NCBI GenBank assembly: GCA_903851365.1 | Contig: CAINOB010000056.1 | Location: 1 to 48,404 of the forward strand | DNA length: 48,404 bases | Direction of reading: 5' to 3' | DNA from: an uncultured Bacteroidota bacterium | GTDB lineage: Bacteria > Bacteroidota > Bacteroidia > Bacteroidales > UBA12481 | Program-made: the position numbers and the translations under genes | Part shown: positions 27,201-35,223 of the stretch, in pieces | How positions within the stretch are numbered: position 1 is the first letter of the stretch | Layout: every line of letters begins with the position of its first letter | The notes under the pieces: model-generated | The model's input: the letters and a program-made list of their open reading frames with translations, nothing else | Database searches by the model: none | Told to the model about the DNA's origin: nothing

Positions 27201-27797
27201 ATGTTAACTGGAGCCAACATCCCTTACGATGCCATAGTAATTGGAGCCTCCGCAGGGGGCCTTGATGCTTTAGGAGTTTTTTTACCGATGCTGGAGGCAG
27301 GATTGCCGGTTCCGATCCTGATTGTTCAGCACATCAGTGCAACATCCGACTCATTCATCATCACCTATTTCGACCGGATGTGCAAGCTTAAAGTCAAAGA
27401 AGCGGAAGAAAAGGAGATATTAGAACCCGGATGTGTCTACTTTGCACCACCAGACTATCATCTGCTTGTTGAAGCCGACAAATCGATCAGCCTGAGCAAT
27501 GAAGAAAAAGTAAATTACTCACGCCCGAGCATAGATGTATTGTTTGAAACAGCGAGTTGGGCGTACGGAAACAGGCTCATCGGAATAATTCTTACCGGTG
27601 CAAACTGGGATGGTGCAGCTGGATGTGAGTTAATTAAAAAAGGTGGAGGACTGATTATTGTCCAGGATCCAAAAACAGCCTCGATCTCCAGAATGCCGGA
27701 ATCTGTAATTGAAAGATTCAAACCCGATTATGTCCTTCCCCTTCAAGAAATCGGCCCTCTGATCAACAAAATTTTCAACTCTACTCCCACTCAATAG
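27201..27797 (+). CDS. cheB: CheB-type methylesterase domain protein (no receiver)
   Basis: A protein of about 198 residues that is only the CheB catalytic domain, hydrolysing glutamyl methyl esters or deamidating glutamine. The catalytic triad is visible: Ser in [12 protein letters not shown], His in VQHISATSD and Asp in [11 protein letters not shown]. The usual N-terminal receiver is missing, so activity cannot be switched by phosphorylation of CheB itself. I start at the ATG at 27201; a TTG at 27186 overlapping the cheR stop (TTGA) is possible. Its 3' end overlaps the convergent guaA by 17 bases. Confidence 0.93.
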   Translation: MLTGANIPYDAIVIGASAGGLDALGVFLPMLEAGLPVPILIVQHISATSDSFIITYFDRMCKLKVKEAEEKEILEPGCVYFAPPDYHLLVEADKSISLSNEEKVNYSRPSIDVLFETASWAYGNRLIGIILTGANWDGAAGCELIKKGGGLIIVQDPKTASISRMPESVIERFKPDYVLPLQEIGPLINKIFNSTPTQ

Positions 27798-29310
27798 TAG
27801 CGGGTGGCTTAGAGCTTATATCGTAGACCACGCGGTTAACACCCCTGACCTTATTAATAATTTCGTTAGATATCTTCGCAAGAAATTCATAAGGCAGATG
27901 AGCCCAATCGGCTGTCATGCCATCGGTTGACGTAACTGCTCTTAAGGCGACTACACTTTCATAAGTCCTTTCATCACCCATGACACCCACTGCCTGAACC
28001 GGTAAAAGCATAGCTCCAGCCTGCCAAACCTGGTCATAAAGTTCTGCCTCCTTTAATCCATGAATAAAGATATGGTCAACTTCCTGCAATAGGCTAACTT
28101 TTTCAGCATCAACAGCACCTAGTATCCTTATTCCCAATCCGGGACCCGGAAACGGGTGACGTTTCAGAAATGATTCCGGGATATGCAGGGCCTGACCAAC
28201 ACGTCGAACCTCATCTTTAAACAGGAGTTTAAGTGGCTCCACTATCTTAAGGTGCATTTTCTCAGGCAAACCTCCCACGTTATGATGGGATTTAATTGTA
28301 GCTGACGGGCCATTCACCGATACAGATTCTATAACATCAGGATAGATAGTTCCTTGCGCCAGCCAGGTTACATCAGTTAATTTTTTTGCTTCCCTTTCAA
28401 ATACCTCAATAAAAACGCGGCCGATTGCTTTACGTTTCTTTTCAGGGTCACTTATTCCCTGCAATTGAGAAAGGAACTCATCAGCTGCACTGATGCCTAT
28501 AACATTCATTCCCAAATGCTTGTACGATTCAAGAACTTCTTCAAATTCGTTTTTTCGCAGCAGCCCGTTATCGATAAAAATACCGGTTAGTTTACTGCCA
28601 ATCGCCTTATGTAAGAGAACTCCGGCAACTGTTGAATCCACACCACCTGATAAACCCAGAACAACTTTATCGTTGCCGACAATACCGCAGATCGACTTAA
28701 TAGTGCTATCGATGAACACATCGGCGGTCCAATTCTGACTGCATCCGCATATCTCAACCAGAAAATTCCTGAGGAGGTCCTTTCCTTCAAGTGTGTGGTA
28801 CACTTCGGGATGGAACTGAATACCAAATGTGGGTTCACCCTCAATACGAAAACCACCTACTTTTACATCGCTGGTACTGGCGGTAATATGGTAATTTTCT
28901 GGAATGCTCGCTATAGTATCACCATGGGACATCCAGACCTGGGTATTCAGTGAAATTCCGCCAAAGAGTGGATCGGTGCGATCAACATAGGACAGATTTG
29001 CCCGACCGTATTCACGCTGGTTTGATGGAAGCACTTCACCACCAAAAAAATGTGATAAGTACTGTGCTCCGTAGCATATACCCAATATTGGCACTATTCC
29101 TTTAAAATTCGTCAGATCAGGTTTGGGTGCAAAAGGATCGCGAACCGAGAAAGGGCTTCCCGACAGAATCAATCCTTTGATATGAATGCCTCTTTCGAGT
29201 GGTTTATTAAAAGGATGTATTTCGCAATAGACATTTAACTCCCTGATTTTTCGTGCAATTAGCTGAGTGTACTGGGAACCAAAATCCAGGATCAGAATCG
29301 TATCTTCCAT
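27781..29310 (-). CDS. guaA: GMP synthase (glutamine-hydrolysing)
   Basis: A 509-residue enzyme converting XMP to GMP. The class I glutamine amidotransferase domain (about residues 1-190) has the nucleophile in [10 protein letters not shown] and His/Glu in [11 protein letters not shown]. The ATP pyrophosphatase domain has the P-loop [17 protein letters not shown], and the C-terminal dimerisation domain ends [10 protein letters not shown] begin at [16 protein letters not shown] (29310); the longer frame adds ten residues ([10 protein letters not shown]) that do not match the family. It follows the RNase Z-like gene on the same strand. Confidence 0.96.
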   Translation of the reverse strand: MEDTILILDFGSQYTQLIARKIRELNVYCEIHPFNKPLERGIHIKGLILSGSPFSVRDPFAPKPDLTNFKGIVPILGICYGAQYLSHFFGGEVLPSNQREYGRANLSYVDRTDPLFGGISLNTQVWMSHGDTIASIPENYHITASTSDVKVGGFRIEGEPTFGIQFHPEVYHTLEGKDLLRNFLVEICGCSQNWTADVFIDSTIKSICGIVGNDKVVLGLSGGVDSTVAGVLLHKAIGSKLTGIFIDNGLLRKNEFEEVLESYKHLGMNVIGISAADEFLSQLQGISDPEKKRKAIGRVFIEVFEREAKKLTDVTWLAQGTIYPDVIESVSVNGPSATIKSHHNVGGLPEKMHLKIVEPLKLLFKDEVRRVGQALHIPESFLKRHPFPGPGLGIRILGAVDAEKVSLLQEVDHIFIHGLKEAELYDQVWQAGAMLLPVQAVGVMGDERTYESVVALRAVTSTDGMTADWAHLPYEFLAKISNEIINKVRGVNRVVYDISSKPPATIEWE

Positions 29311-29342
29311 GATAAAAGTAATATTCGCAATAATATACAAAA

Positions 29343-30161
29343 TTAATATCCCGATGTCAAAATAGCGGGGATATCTATAGTTAAGCCATCAATTGCCTCA
29401 ATCGTTTCAGGAAAGATTTCCCTGGCCTCTTCGAGAAGGCCTGAAGTATCCTTATACCGGGCCGAAAAGTGCCCTATGACCAATTTCTTAACTCCGGCCA
29501 ATCGTGCCATTTCTGCTGCCTGCCTCGCTGTGGAATGAGCTGTGGAAATTGCACGACCCAGTTCCTTATGTCCATAGGTTGCCTCATGGTACAAGAGATC
29601 ACACCCTTCGAAAATGGCAGCGAGTGAAGGATCAAAGAGGGTATCGGTGCAGAAGGCAAAAGTCCGGGGTTCTCTTATCAGGTTATTACGGCCATTGAAT
29701 TTTTCACGGAACAGGAACCCCCACGTAGGAACCCGGTGTTTCACTGGAAATGAGAAAACTTCCACGGCTTTATCCTCAAATATTTTCACTACGCCAGTTG
29801 GTTCCAGGGAATGAAATACCACAGGAAGAAGTAATGATTCAGGAAAGAGAGCAAAATGGTTCCTGATGAATTTTTCAAGGTCAGGCGGTCCAAAGATTTC
29901 CAGCTCTTTTTTCCTTCCGATGAGGGTTTGGGTGGCCAGATAGCCAAATAGTCCGAGGATATGGTCGCTATGTAGATGGCTGATAAAGATTTGGTGCACA
30001 CGACCAAAGCGGATACGGAATTTCCGGAATTGTATCTGAGTGCCTTCGCCGCAGTCAATTAAAAAAAACCGCTCATGCACATTAAGCACATGAGCGGTCG
30101 TATTTCTGCCAGCAGTAGGAACTGCGGAACTGCTTCCCAGTATAGTCAGGGAAAACTTCAT
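29343..30161 (-). CDS. rnz: RNase Z-like metallo-beta-lactamase-fold endonuclease
   Basis: A 272-residue zinc-dependent nuclease, expected to process tRNA 3' ends. Metal-binding motifs are [10 protein letters not shown] (Ser where most RNase Z have Gly), the histidine in [20 protein letters not shown] and [10 protein letters not shown]. It is about 30 residues shorter than the usual 300-305: the segment between [14 protein letters not shown] and [12 protein letters not shown] lacks the stretch normally carrying a PGP-type loop. No frameshift explains this. It lies five bases after rpsA and upstream of guaA, so these may share transcripts. It could be a related MBL-fold nuclease rather than a strict tRNase Z. 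Confidence 0.85.
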   Translation of the reverse strand: MKFSLTILGSSSAVPTAGRNTTAHVLNVHERFFLIDCGEGTQIQFRKFRIRFGRVHQIFISHLHSDHILGLFGYLATQTLIGRKKELEIFGPPDLEKFIRNHFALFPESLLLPVVFHSLEPTGVVKIFEDKAVEVFSFPVKHRVPTWGFLFREKFNGRNNLIREPRTFAFCTDTLFDPSLAAIFEGCDLLYHEATYGHKELGRAISTAHSTARQAAEMARLAGVKKLVIGHFSARYKDTSGLLEEAREIFPETIEAIDGLTIDIPAILTSGY

Positions 30162-30166
30162 TCCGA

Positions 30167-32392
30167 TCAGGCCTCTTGCTCTTCGGTTGCTTCAGTTTCC
30201 TGTGGCTTTTCCTTCTTCTTCCTTGTTTTGGCCGGTGCTGCAGGAGCCTCGGTTGCTTCAGGAGTTTCAACTGCAGGTGCCGGAGTTTCAACAGCCGGTA
30301 CTTCAGCGGTTACAGCAGCAGCTTCTTCAGCGGCGGCGGCAGCAGCAGCAGCAGCTTTCTTAGCATGTCCTTTTTTGATGACATTCTGCTCATCAGCTTC
30401 CATTCTGTCTTTCAGAGCTGCGAGTTCAGAGATATCACCAAGGGTAGTAGACTCCATGCTGGTTTTTGCTTTCTTAACTGCTTTTTCAACCACTGGTTTT
30501 GGTTTGCGTTCAACCTGTTCTTCTGCACGTTTTTCATCTTCATAAACACGGCTGTGTGAGAGGATAATCCGTTTTGCAGATTTGTTGAATTCAATAACCT
30601 TAAACATCAGTTTTTCTTCAGCTTTAGCCTGGGTACCATCTTCACGGATCAGATGTCTCGGAGTTGCAAAACCTTCAACGCCATAAGGCAAAGCGATTAC
30701 TGCACCACGATCGAATACACTGATAATAGTTCCTTCATGAAGAGTTCCTTCAGAGAACATTGATTCGAATACATCCCATGGATTTTCTTCGAGTTGTTTG
30801 TGTCCAAGACTCAGGCGACGGTTTTCCTTATCGATTTCCAGAACAACAACAGAGATTTCGTCTCCGATGGAACAGAATTCTGCAGGATGCTTGATTTTCT
30901 TGGTCCAGCTAAGGTCCGAGATATGAATCAAACCATCAACACCTTCTTCGATCTCAACAAACACTCCAAATCCGGTGAAATTCCGAACCTTGGCGGTATG
31001 CTTGGAACCGATAGGATATCTTGTTTCGATATTTGCCCATGGATCCTGACGCATCTGTTTGATACCCAAAGACATTTTTCTGTCTTCACGATCAAGTGTA
31101 AGAATTGCGGCTTCGATTTCATCACCCACTTTCAGGAATTCCTGAGCGCTGCGAAGATGCTGTGACCATGACATTTCAGAGACATGGATCAGACCTTCAA
31201 CACCAGCAGTAATCTCAACAAAAGCGCCATAATCAGCCATAACAACAACTTTCCCTTTAACAACGTCTCCAACTTTGAGGTTGGCGTCGAGTGAATCCCA
31301 TGGATGCGGGGTCAACTGTTTCAGGCCAAGTGCAATACGTTTTTTATGATCATCGAAATCGAGAATAACGACATTGATCTTCTGATCAAGTGTTACGATT
31401 TCTTCAGGATGGTTTACGCGGCCCCATGAAAGGTCGGTAATGTGAATAAGACCGTCGACTCCGCCGAGATCAATAAATACTCCGTATGAGGTAATGTTTT
31501 TAACAGTTCCTTCGAGGACCTGTCCTTTTTCAAGTTTGGAAATAATTTCCTGTTTCTGAATTTCCAGTTCAGCTTCGATGAGGGCCTTATGTGACACAAC
31601 AACGTTTTTGAATTCGTGATTGATTTTCACAACCTTGAATTCCATTGTTTTGCCGACAAAGACGTCATAATCGCGGATAGGTTTAACATCAATTTGTGAA
31701 CCCGGGAGGAATGCTTCGATGCCAAATACATCGACGATCATGCCACCTTTGGTACGACATTTAATGTAACCTTTAATAATTTCGCTTTTTTCGTAAGCGT
31801 CGTTAACGCGATCCCATGAACGCAGGGCGCGTGCTTTTTTGTGCGAGAGAACCAATTGTCCGTTTTTGTCTTCCAAAGTCTCCACATACACTTCAACTTT
31901 GTCACCAATTTTAAGATCGGGATCATAACGGAATTCGTTCAAACTGACCATACCTTCGGATTTGTATCCGATGTTAACCACAACTTCGCGCTTGTTCATA
32001 AAAACTACTGTCCCGTCGATCACCTCATTGGCACCAACAACCGACAGAGTTTTATCAAACATTGCTTCCAGGCTGGAGCGTTCTTCAGCGCTGTAACCAT
32101 CCTGTTCAGCTTCATACTTGTCCCAGTCAAATTCCTGACCGGTTAGTTTGCTAGCTGTAATCAACTGTACAACATCAACATCATCTTCTTCCTCATCAAT
32201 GTCAGCTTCAGCTTCTTCTTCAGGAATAAAATCATCTTCTTCCAATTCTTCCTCGAGAAGAATGACATCAGCTTCTTCAAAGTTGGAATCAACTTCTGTT
32301 TCTTGATTTTCTGCCTCTTGGGCGGATTCAGCAACTGGAGTTACCTCCAGCTCAGCTTCCTCTTCAAATGGTTTGTTTTCAATTTCAGACAT
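30167..32392 (-). CDS. rpsA: 30S ribosomal protein S1
   Basis: A 741-residue S1 protein, which helps mRNA bind the ribosome, important in lineages with weak Shine-Dalgarno use. Six S1 (OB-fold) repeats are seen between about residues 115 and 620; repeats 3-5 show the conserved GVFIDL/GAFVEI/GVFVEI cores followed by GLIHITDLSW-type motifs. The N-terminal 110 residues are very acidic (EEELEEDDFIPEEEAEADIDEEEDD). The C-terminal tail is low complexity, with nine alanines then Ala/Pro/Glu/Val-rich sequence ending in a KTRKKKEKP basic patch. Its own promoter lies upstream, overlapping the preceding ligase gene. Confidence 0.96.
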   Translation of the reverse strand: MSEIENKPFEEEAELEVTPVAESAQEAENQETEVDSNFEEADVILLEEELEEDDFIPEEEAEADIDEEEDDVDVVQLITASKLTGQEFDWDKYEAEQDGYSAEERSSLEAMFDKTLSVVGANEVIDGTVVFMNKREVVVNIGYKSEGMVSLNEFRYDPDLKIGDKVEVYVETLEDKNGQLVLSHKKARALRSWDRVNDAYEKSEIIKGYIKCRTKGGMIVDVFGIEAFLPGSQIDVKPIRDYDVFVGKTMEFKVVKINHEFKNVVVSHKALIEAELEIQKQEIISKLEKGQVLEGTVKNITSYGVFIDLGGVDGLIHITDLSWGRVNHPEEIVTLDQKINVVILDFDDHKKRIALGLKQLTPHPWDSLDANLKVGDVVKGKVVVMADYGAFVEITAGVEGLIHVSEMSWSQHLRSAQEFLKVGDEIEAAILTLDREDRKMSLGIKQMRQDPWANIETRYPIGSKHTAKVRNFTGFGVFVEIEEGVDGLIHISDLSWTKKIKHPAEFCSIGDEISVVVLEIDKENRRLSLGHKQLEENPWDVFESMFSEGTLHEGTIISVFDRGAVIALPYGVEGFATPRHLIREDGTQAKAEEKLMFKVIEFNKSAKRIILSHSRVYEDEKRAEEQVERKPKPVVEKAVKKAKTSMESTTLGDISELAALKDRMEADEQNVIKKGHAKKAAAAAAAAAEEAAAVTAEVPAVETPAPAVETPEATEAPAAPAKTRKKKEKPQETEATEEQEA
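30329..30355 (-). repeat. Trinucleotide (GCN)9 tract in rpsA
   Basis: Nine consecutive alanine codons (GCT/GCC) near the 3' end of rpsA form a near-perfect trinucleotide repeat; a second group of three alanine codons follows two glutamates. Such tracts can change length by slippage without breaking the frame. Confidence 0.8.
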
Positions 32393-32425
32393 TTTGTAAA
32401 GCTCAATTAATTAATACGTTAGACA

Positions 32426-33886
32426 TTATTTTGATAAACTTGGGCGCAAAGGTAAAGATTTTTCTATAGATGGCGAAATAAAGATGAAAACATAACTTAG
32501 ATAAATAACCATCCCTGTAGGCATCTGGCCATAAACACCATTACCATAACTGGCAGCCATAATTCCGAATATCCCGGCAGTCAGTCCAAGCATGATCTGT
32601 CGCAGTTCCGGATCTTTTAATTTCCAAACTATGTTACAACATCGAAAAAGCAGATAAAACAAGATAAGCAGGTGTAGGATCAAGCCAATGATACCCATTT
32701 CTGCCCAAATCTTTACGTACCAGGAATCGGTAGGTGTTTGGGCAAGAAAAGTGTTTGGACTGAATCTCATTCCCCAGTTCCCTGAGGATCCTATCCCTCC
32801 GCCCAAAGGTTTGTTTGAAAGGTAAACCTTAAGCTTTTGCTGGTTCTCCAACCTTACCTGAAAAGACCTGTCACCCGAAGGATTCACAGCTGTTCGGAGC
32901 CTAAAGATCTGGTAATTGGTATTACCGACGGTTGTATATTTCAAGAATCCATATACTCCAACAGCAAAAATCATCCCAACAATAAAAACTTTAAAATTCC
33001 GGCTCAGAAAAAGATAGAGCATTGCTCCGGCCACGGGTACAAAGAAGGCTCCTCTGGTACCTGACAAAAGCATTCCCATTGTCGTGAATGCAGCAATGGA
33101 AAATAGTATCCATTTCCTTCGCTTTGGACCCGGGCCAATACCAATAATTGCTGCAACCAGGGCCACATGGCCCATAGCGGCTCCAAATTGACCTGCATCC
33201 GAATAAATAGAAAATGCCCTTAACTTTCCTTGTATGCGGTGAGTGATGGCACCTCCGGCATCCAGCCAGGCATTTTCCCACTTGTCTGGACCAATCTGTA
33301 TCTGCTGAAATCCCTTAAGTGCGGCGAAAAGTGAAAGGGCAAACCAGATCATCAGGAAAAGTTTCAAATCCTTCTTATCCTTCAAAATCAGGAAACCACC
33401 AACAACCATAAGAATCTGGTATAATGCCACACCGCGCATGGCATAAAACCATGCGGCAAAGCTTACTGCTTCCGGATTAGCAATTTCCAGAAAGGTATAT
33501 CCCAACCATAAAATAGAAATAACAGTAAAATCATTCGAGGCCATCTTCCACTGCAGATGGCGTCCCCGACCAAGGATTAGCGCGATAAGCAAGAGTACAA
33601 GTATGGCGTCCACTGCAAGGCCAAAAGGGATGTTTGCGGTAACGTACCGACTGATTCCTATTGCAAAAAACGAGAAACCAAAAACCAGAAACAAACCGAA
33701 CCTGGGATCAAGAAAAATACGGACGACAGAGTAGAGTAAAAATGGTAAAATAATGAGTACAAGTCCAATTGCAAAACCCTGCTTTGCAATTGCCACGGAA
33801 CATGCCAGAGCAAAGAAAACCAGTATCAGTAAATAGAAGGGTTTTCTTAGTTTCTCTGCGCCGGTTTCCTGAATTTCATCGAGCAT
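32426..33886 (-). CDS. O-antigen ligase/polymerase family membrane protein (Wzy-like)
   Basis: A 486-residue integral membrane protein with about ten to twelve hydrophobic segments. A large periplasmic loop in the C-terminal half (about residues 330-395: RTAVNPSGDRSFQVRLENQ, PLGGGIGSSGNWG, TDSWYVKIWAEMGIIGLI) carries the Wzy_C pattern typical of O-antigen ligases and polysaccharide polymerases. With the flippase, co-polymerase and initiating transferase in the same operon, polymerase is the more likely role. The start overlaps the flippase end by 11 bases. Confidence 0.88.
   Translation of the reverse strand: MLDEIQETGAEKLRKPFYLLILVFFALACSVAIAKQGFAIGLVLIILPFLLYSVVRIFLDPRFGLFLVFGFSFFAIGISRYVTANIPFGLAVDAILVLLLIALILGRGRHLQWKMASNDFTVISILWLGYTFLEIANPEAVSFAAWFYAMRGVALYQILMVVGGFLILKDKKDLKLFLMIWFALSLFAALKGFQQIQIGPDKWENAWLDAGGAITHRIQGKLRAFSIYSDAGQFGAAMGHVALVAAIIGIGPGPKRRKWILFSIAAFTTMGMLLSGTRGAFFVPVAGAMLYLFLSRNFKVFIVGMIFAVGVYGFLKYTTVGNTNYQIFRLRTAVNPSGDRSFQVRLENQQKLKVYLSNKPLGGGIGSSGNWGMRFSPNTFLAQTPTDSWYVKIWAEMGIIGLILHLLILFYLLFRCCNIVWKLKDPELRQIMLGLTAGIFGIMAASYGNGVYGQMPTGMVIYLSYVFIFISPSIEKSLPLRPSLSK
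32447..32478 (-). promoter_or_regulatory. Promoter of rpsA
   Basis: On the minus strand TTTC (32478-32475), 20 bases, then TACCTTTG (32454-32447) followed by CGCCC. This fits the Bacteroidota TTTG-N19/21-TAnnTTTG layout with one mismatch, about 55 bases before the rpsA start. The box lies inside the last codons of the ligase gene, so rpsA can be transcribed independently of the polysaccharide operon. Confidence 0.7.
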
Positions 33887-35216
33887 GGGAAACCTTCTTT
33901 AGGAATGGTTGGATGATATATTTAAGATAGTTCCATCCATAAGGAAAGATCTGAAAAATATTAGTTCCCAGTTCCTTGCGCAACAACAGATTACCAACAA
34001 ACACCCCGGCGGTGGCATTTAATATAGAGCAAATGGCCACCCCTGGCAATGACGACCAGTAATGGATTACAATTATATCACCAACGATATTACAAGTCGC
34101 CATTACGAGAACCTTGATCATGTTGAGCCTGGGCCGGTTGATAGCATCCAGTGCGACACCGCTAAAACGATCCATTGGCAGCACAAGTCCATAAACCAAG
34201 AAAATCCAAAATATCACGTAGGAGCCGGCATAGGCTTGACCTCCAAGCAATAATACCAAAGGCTTGGCCAGTATGAATAAGCAAATCGTTACCGGAATAA
34301 AAAGGAGTGTCACCAATCCTGTATTACTATAAAAGACCGAACGCACTTCTTTCAGGTCATTTGAACGACTGGCTTTGCTCATCGAGGGAAATGCCACAGA
34401 AACAAAGGCCCTCAGAGGTATTTCCAGAACCTCAATAAGCTTGATTGGAATGCTGTAATAAGCAACATCAGCAGCTGTCATCATAATGCCGATGATAAAA
34501 GTATCAGAGCTCTTTAAGAGGTTACTGCCAATCAGTGTTACCAGGCTATAACGGCCAAATTTCAATTGGTTCATCACCTGGCTGCGGGTGGAGAACCGGA
34601 GAGTGGAAACTGCTGCCCAGCCCTTAAAAAGTGAAAATAATCCGGCGACTAAAAAAGAGAATTGATGGGCGATCACTATCCAAAAGAGATCGGCATTCAG
34701 CCAAAAGTAATTGATTATCAGGAATATGAAAAAGATAGACATGTTCAAGCCACGCAAGATCAGAATATTACCAAATTTCTTTCGTGCCTGTAAAATCGAA
34801 AGTGAAGTATTTAATGGAAGAATTAATACGGAGAGTATCGGGTACCAAACAAAAAATAAACCGAAGCCTTTGTCATTAATAGGGCCAGAAAATAAAACAT
34901 ACCCGGCATAAATGCATATCACGCCGGCAATTGTCACCATGATGGAGAGCAGCCATGATGCACCAATCAACTGTTTTTGCTCCTCAGGATCGGTTGAGCC
35001 GGCGAGAAATCTGACCAGTGGAGTATTAGTGATTCCCGACCTGATCATTTCGAACAGGGACATTCCGGAAAGGTAAATGACATACTGGCCAAAATCCAGT
35101 TTATTTAATGTCCTGGCAAGAATAAAGATACTGGCAAAGCCGAAAAAGGCAAAGACAAAGTTGCCGGCCAGCGACAGAAAATTATCCGTCTTTAGTATAC
35201 GGGTAACTTTGTTCAT
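33876..35216 (-). CDS. Polysaccharide flippase (Wzx/MATE-like)
   Basis: A 446-residue protein with about twelve to fourteen membrane segments, opening LAGNFVFAFFGFASIFILARTLNKLDFGQYVIYLSG, typical of the polysaccharide biosynthesis (MOP superfamily) exporters. These flip lipid-linked repeat units across the inner membrane. It sits seven bases after the Wzz-like gene and overlaps the polymerase gene, forming a Wzy-type export module. Confidence 0.9.
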   Translation of the reverse strand: MNKVTRILKTDNFLSLAGNFVFAFFGFASIFILARTLNKLDFGQYVIYLSGMSLFEMIRSGITNTPLVRFLAGSTDPEEQKQLIGASWLLSIMVTIAGVICIYAGYVLFSGPINDKGFGLFFVWYPILSVLILPLNTSLSILQARKKFGNILILRGLNMSIFFIFLIINYFWLNADLFWIVIAHQFSFLVAGLFSLFKGWAAVSTLRFSTRSQVMNQLKFGRYSLVTLIGSNLLKSSDTFIIGIMMTAADVAYYSIPIKLIEVLEIPLRAFVSVAFPSMSKASRSNDLKEVRSVFYSNTGLVTLLFIPVTICLFILAKPLVLLLGGQAYAGSYVIFWIFLVYGLVLPMDRFSGVALDAINRPRLNMIKVLVMATCNIVGDIIVIHYWSSLPGVAICSILNATAGVFVGNLLLRKELGTNIFQIFPYGWNYLKYIIQPFLKKVSHAR

Positions 35217-35223
35217 AGCTTTA

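Noticed and set aside
27201-27797. CheB as a fragment of a larger CheB with receiver
   Set aside because: The reading frame begins at the cheR stop and no receiver sequence lies upstream; single-domain CheB proteins exist.
30167-30560. Plus-strand frames of 127 and 156 residues over the 3' end of rpsA
   Set aside because: Low-complexity Ser/Phe/Ala-rich antisense readings of the alanine/proline tail.
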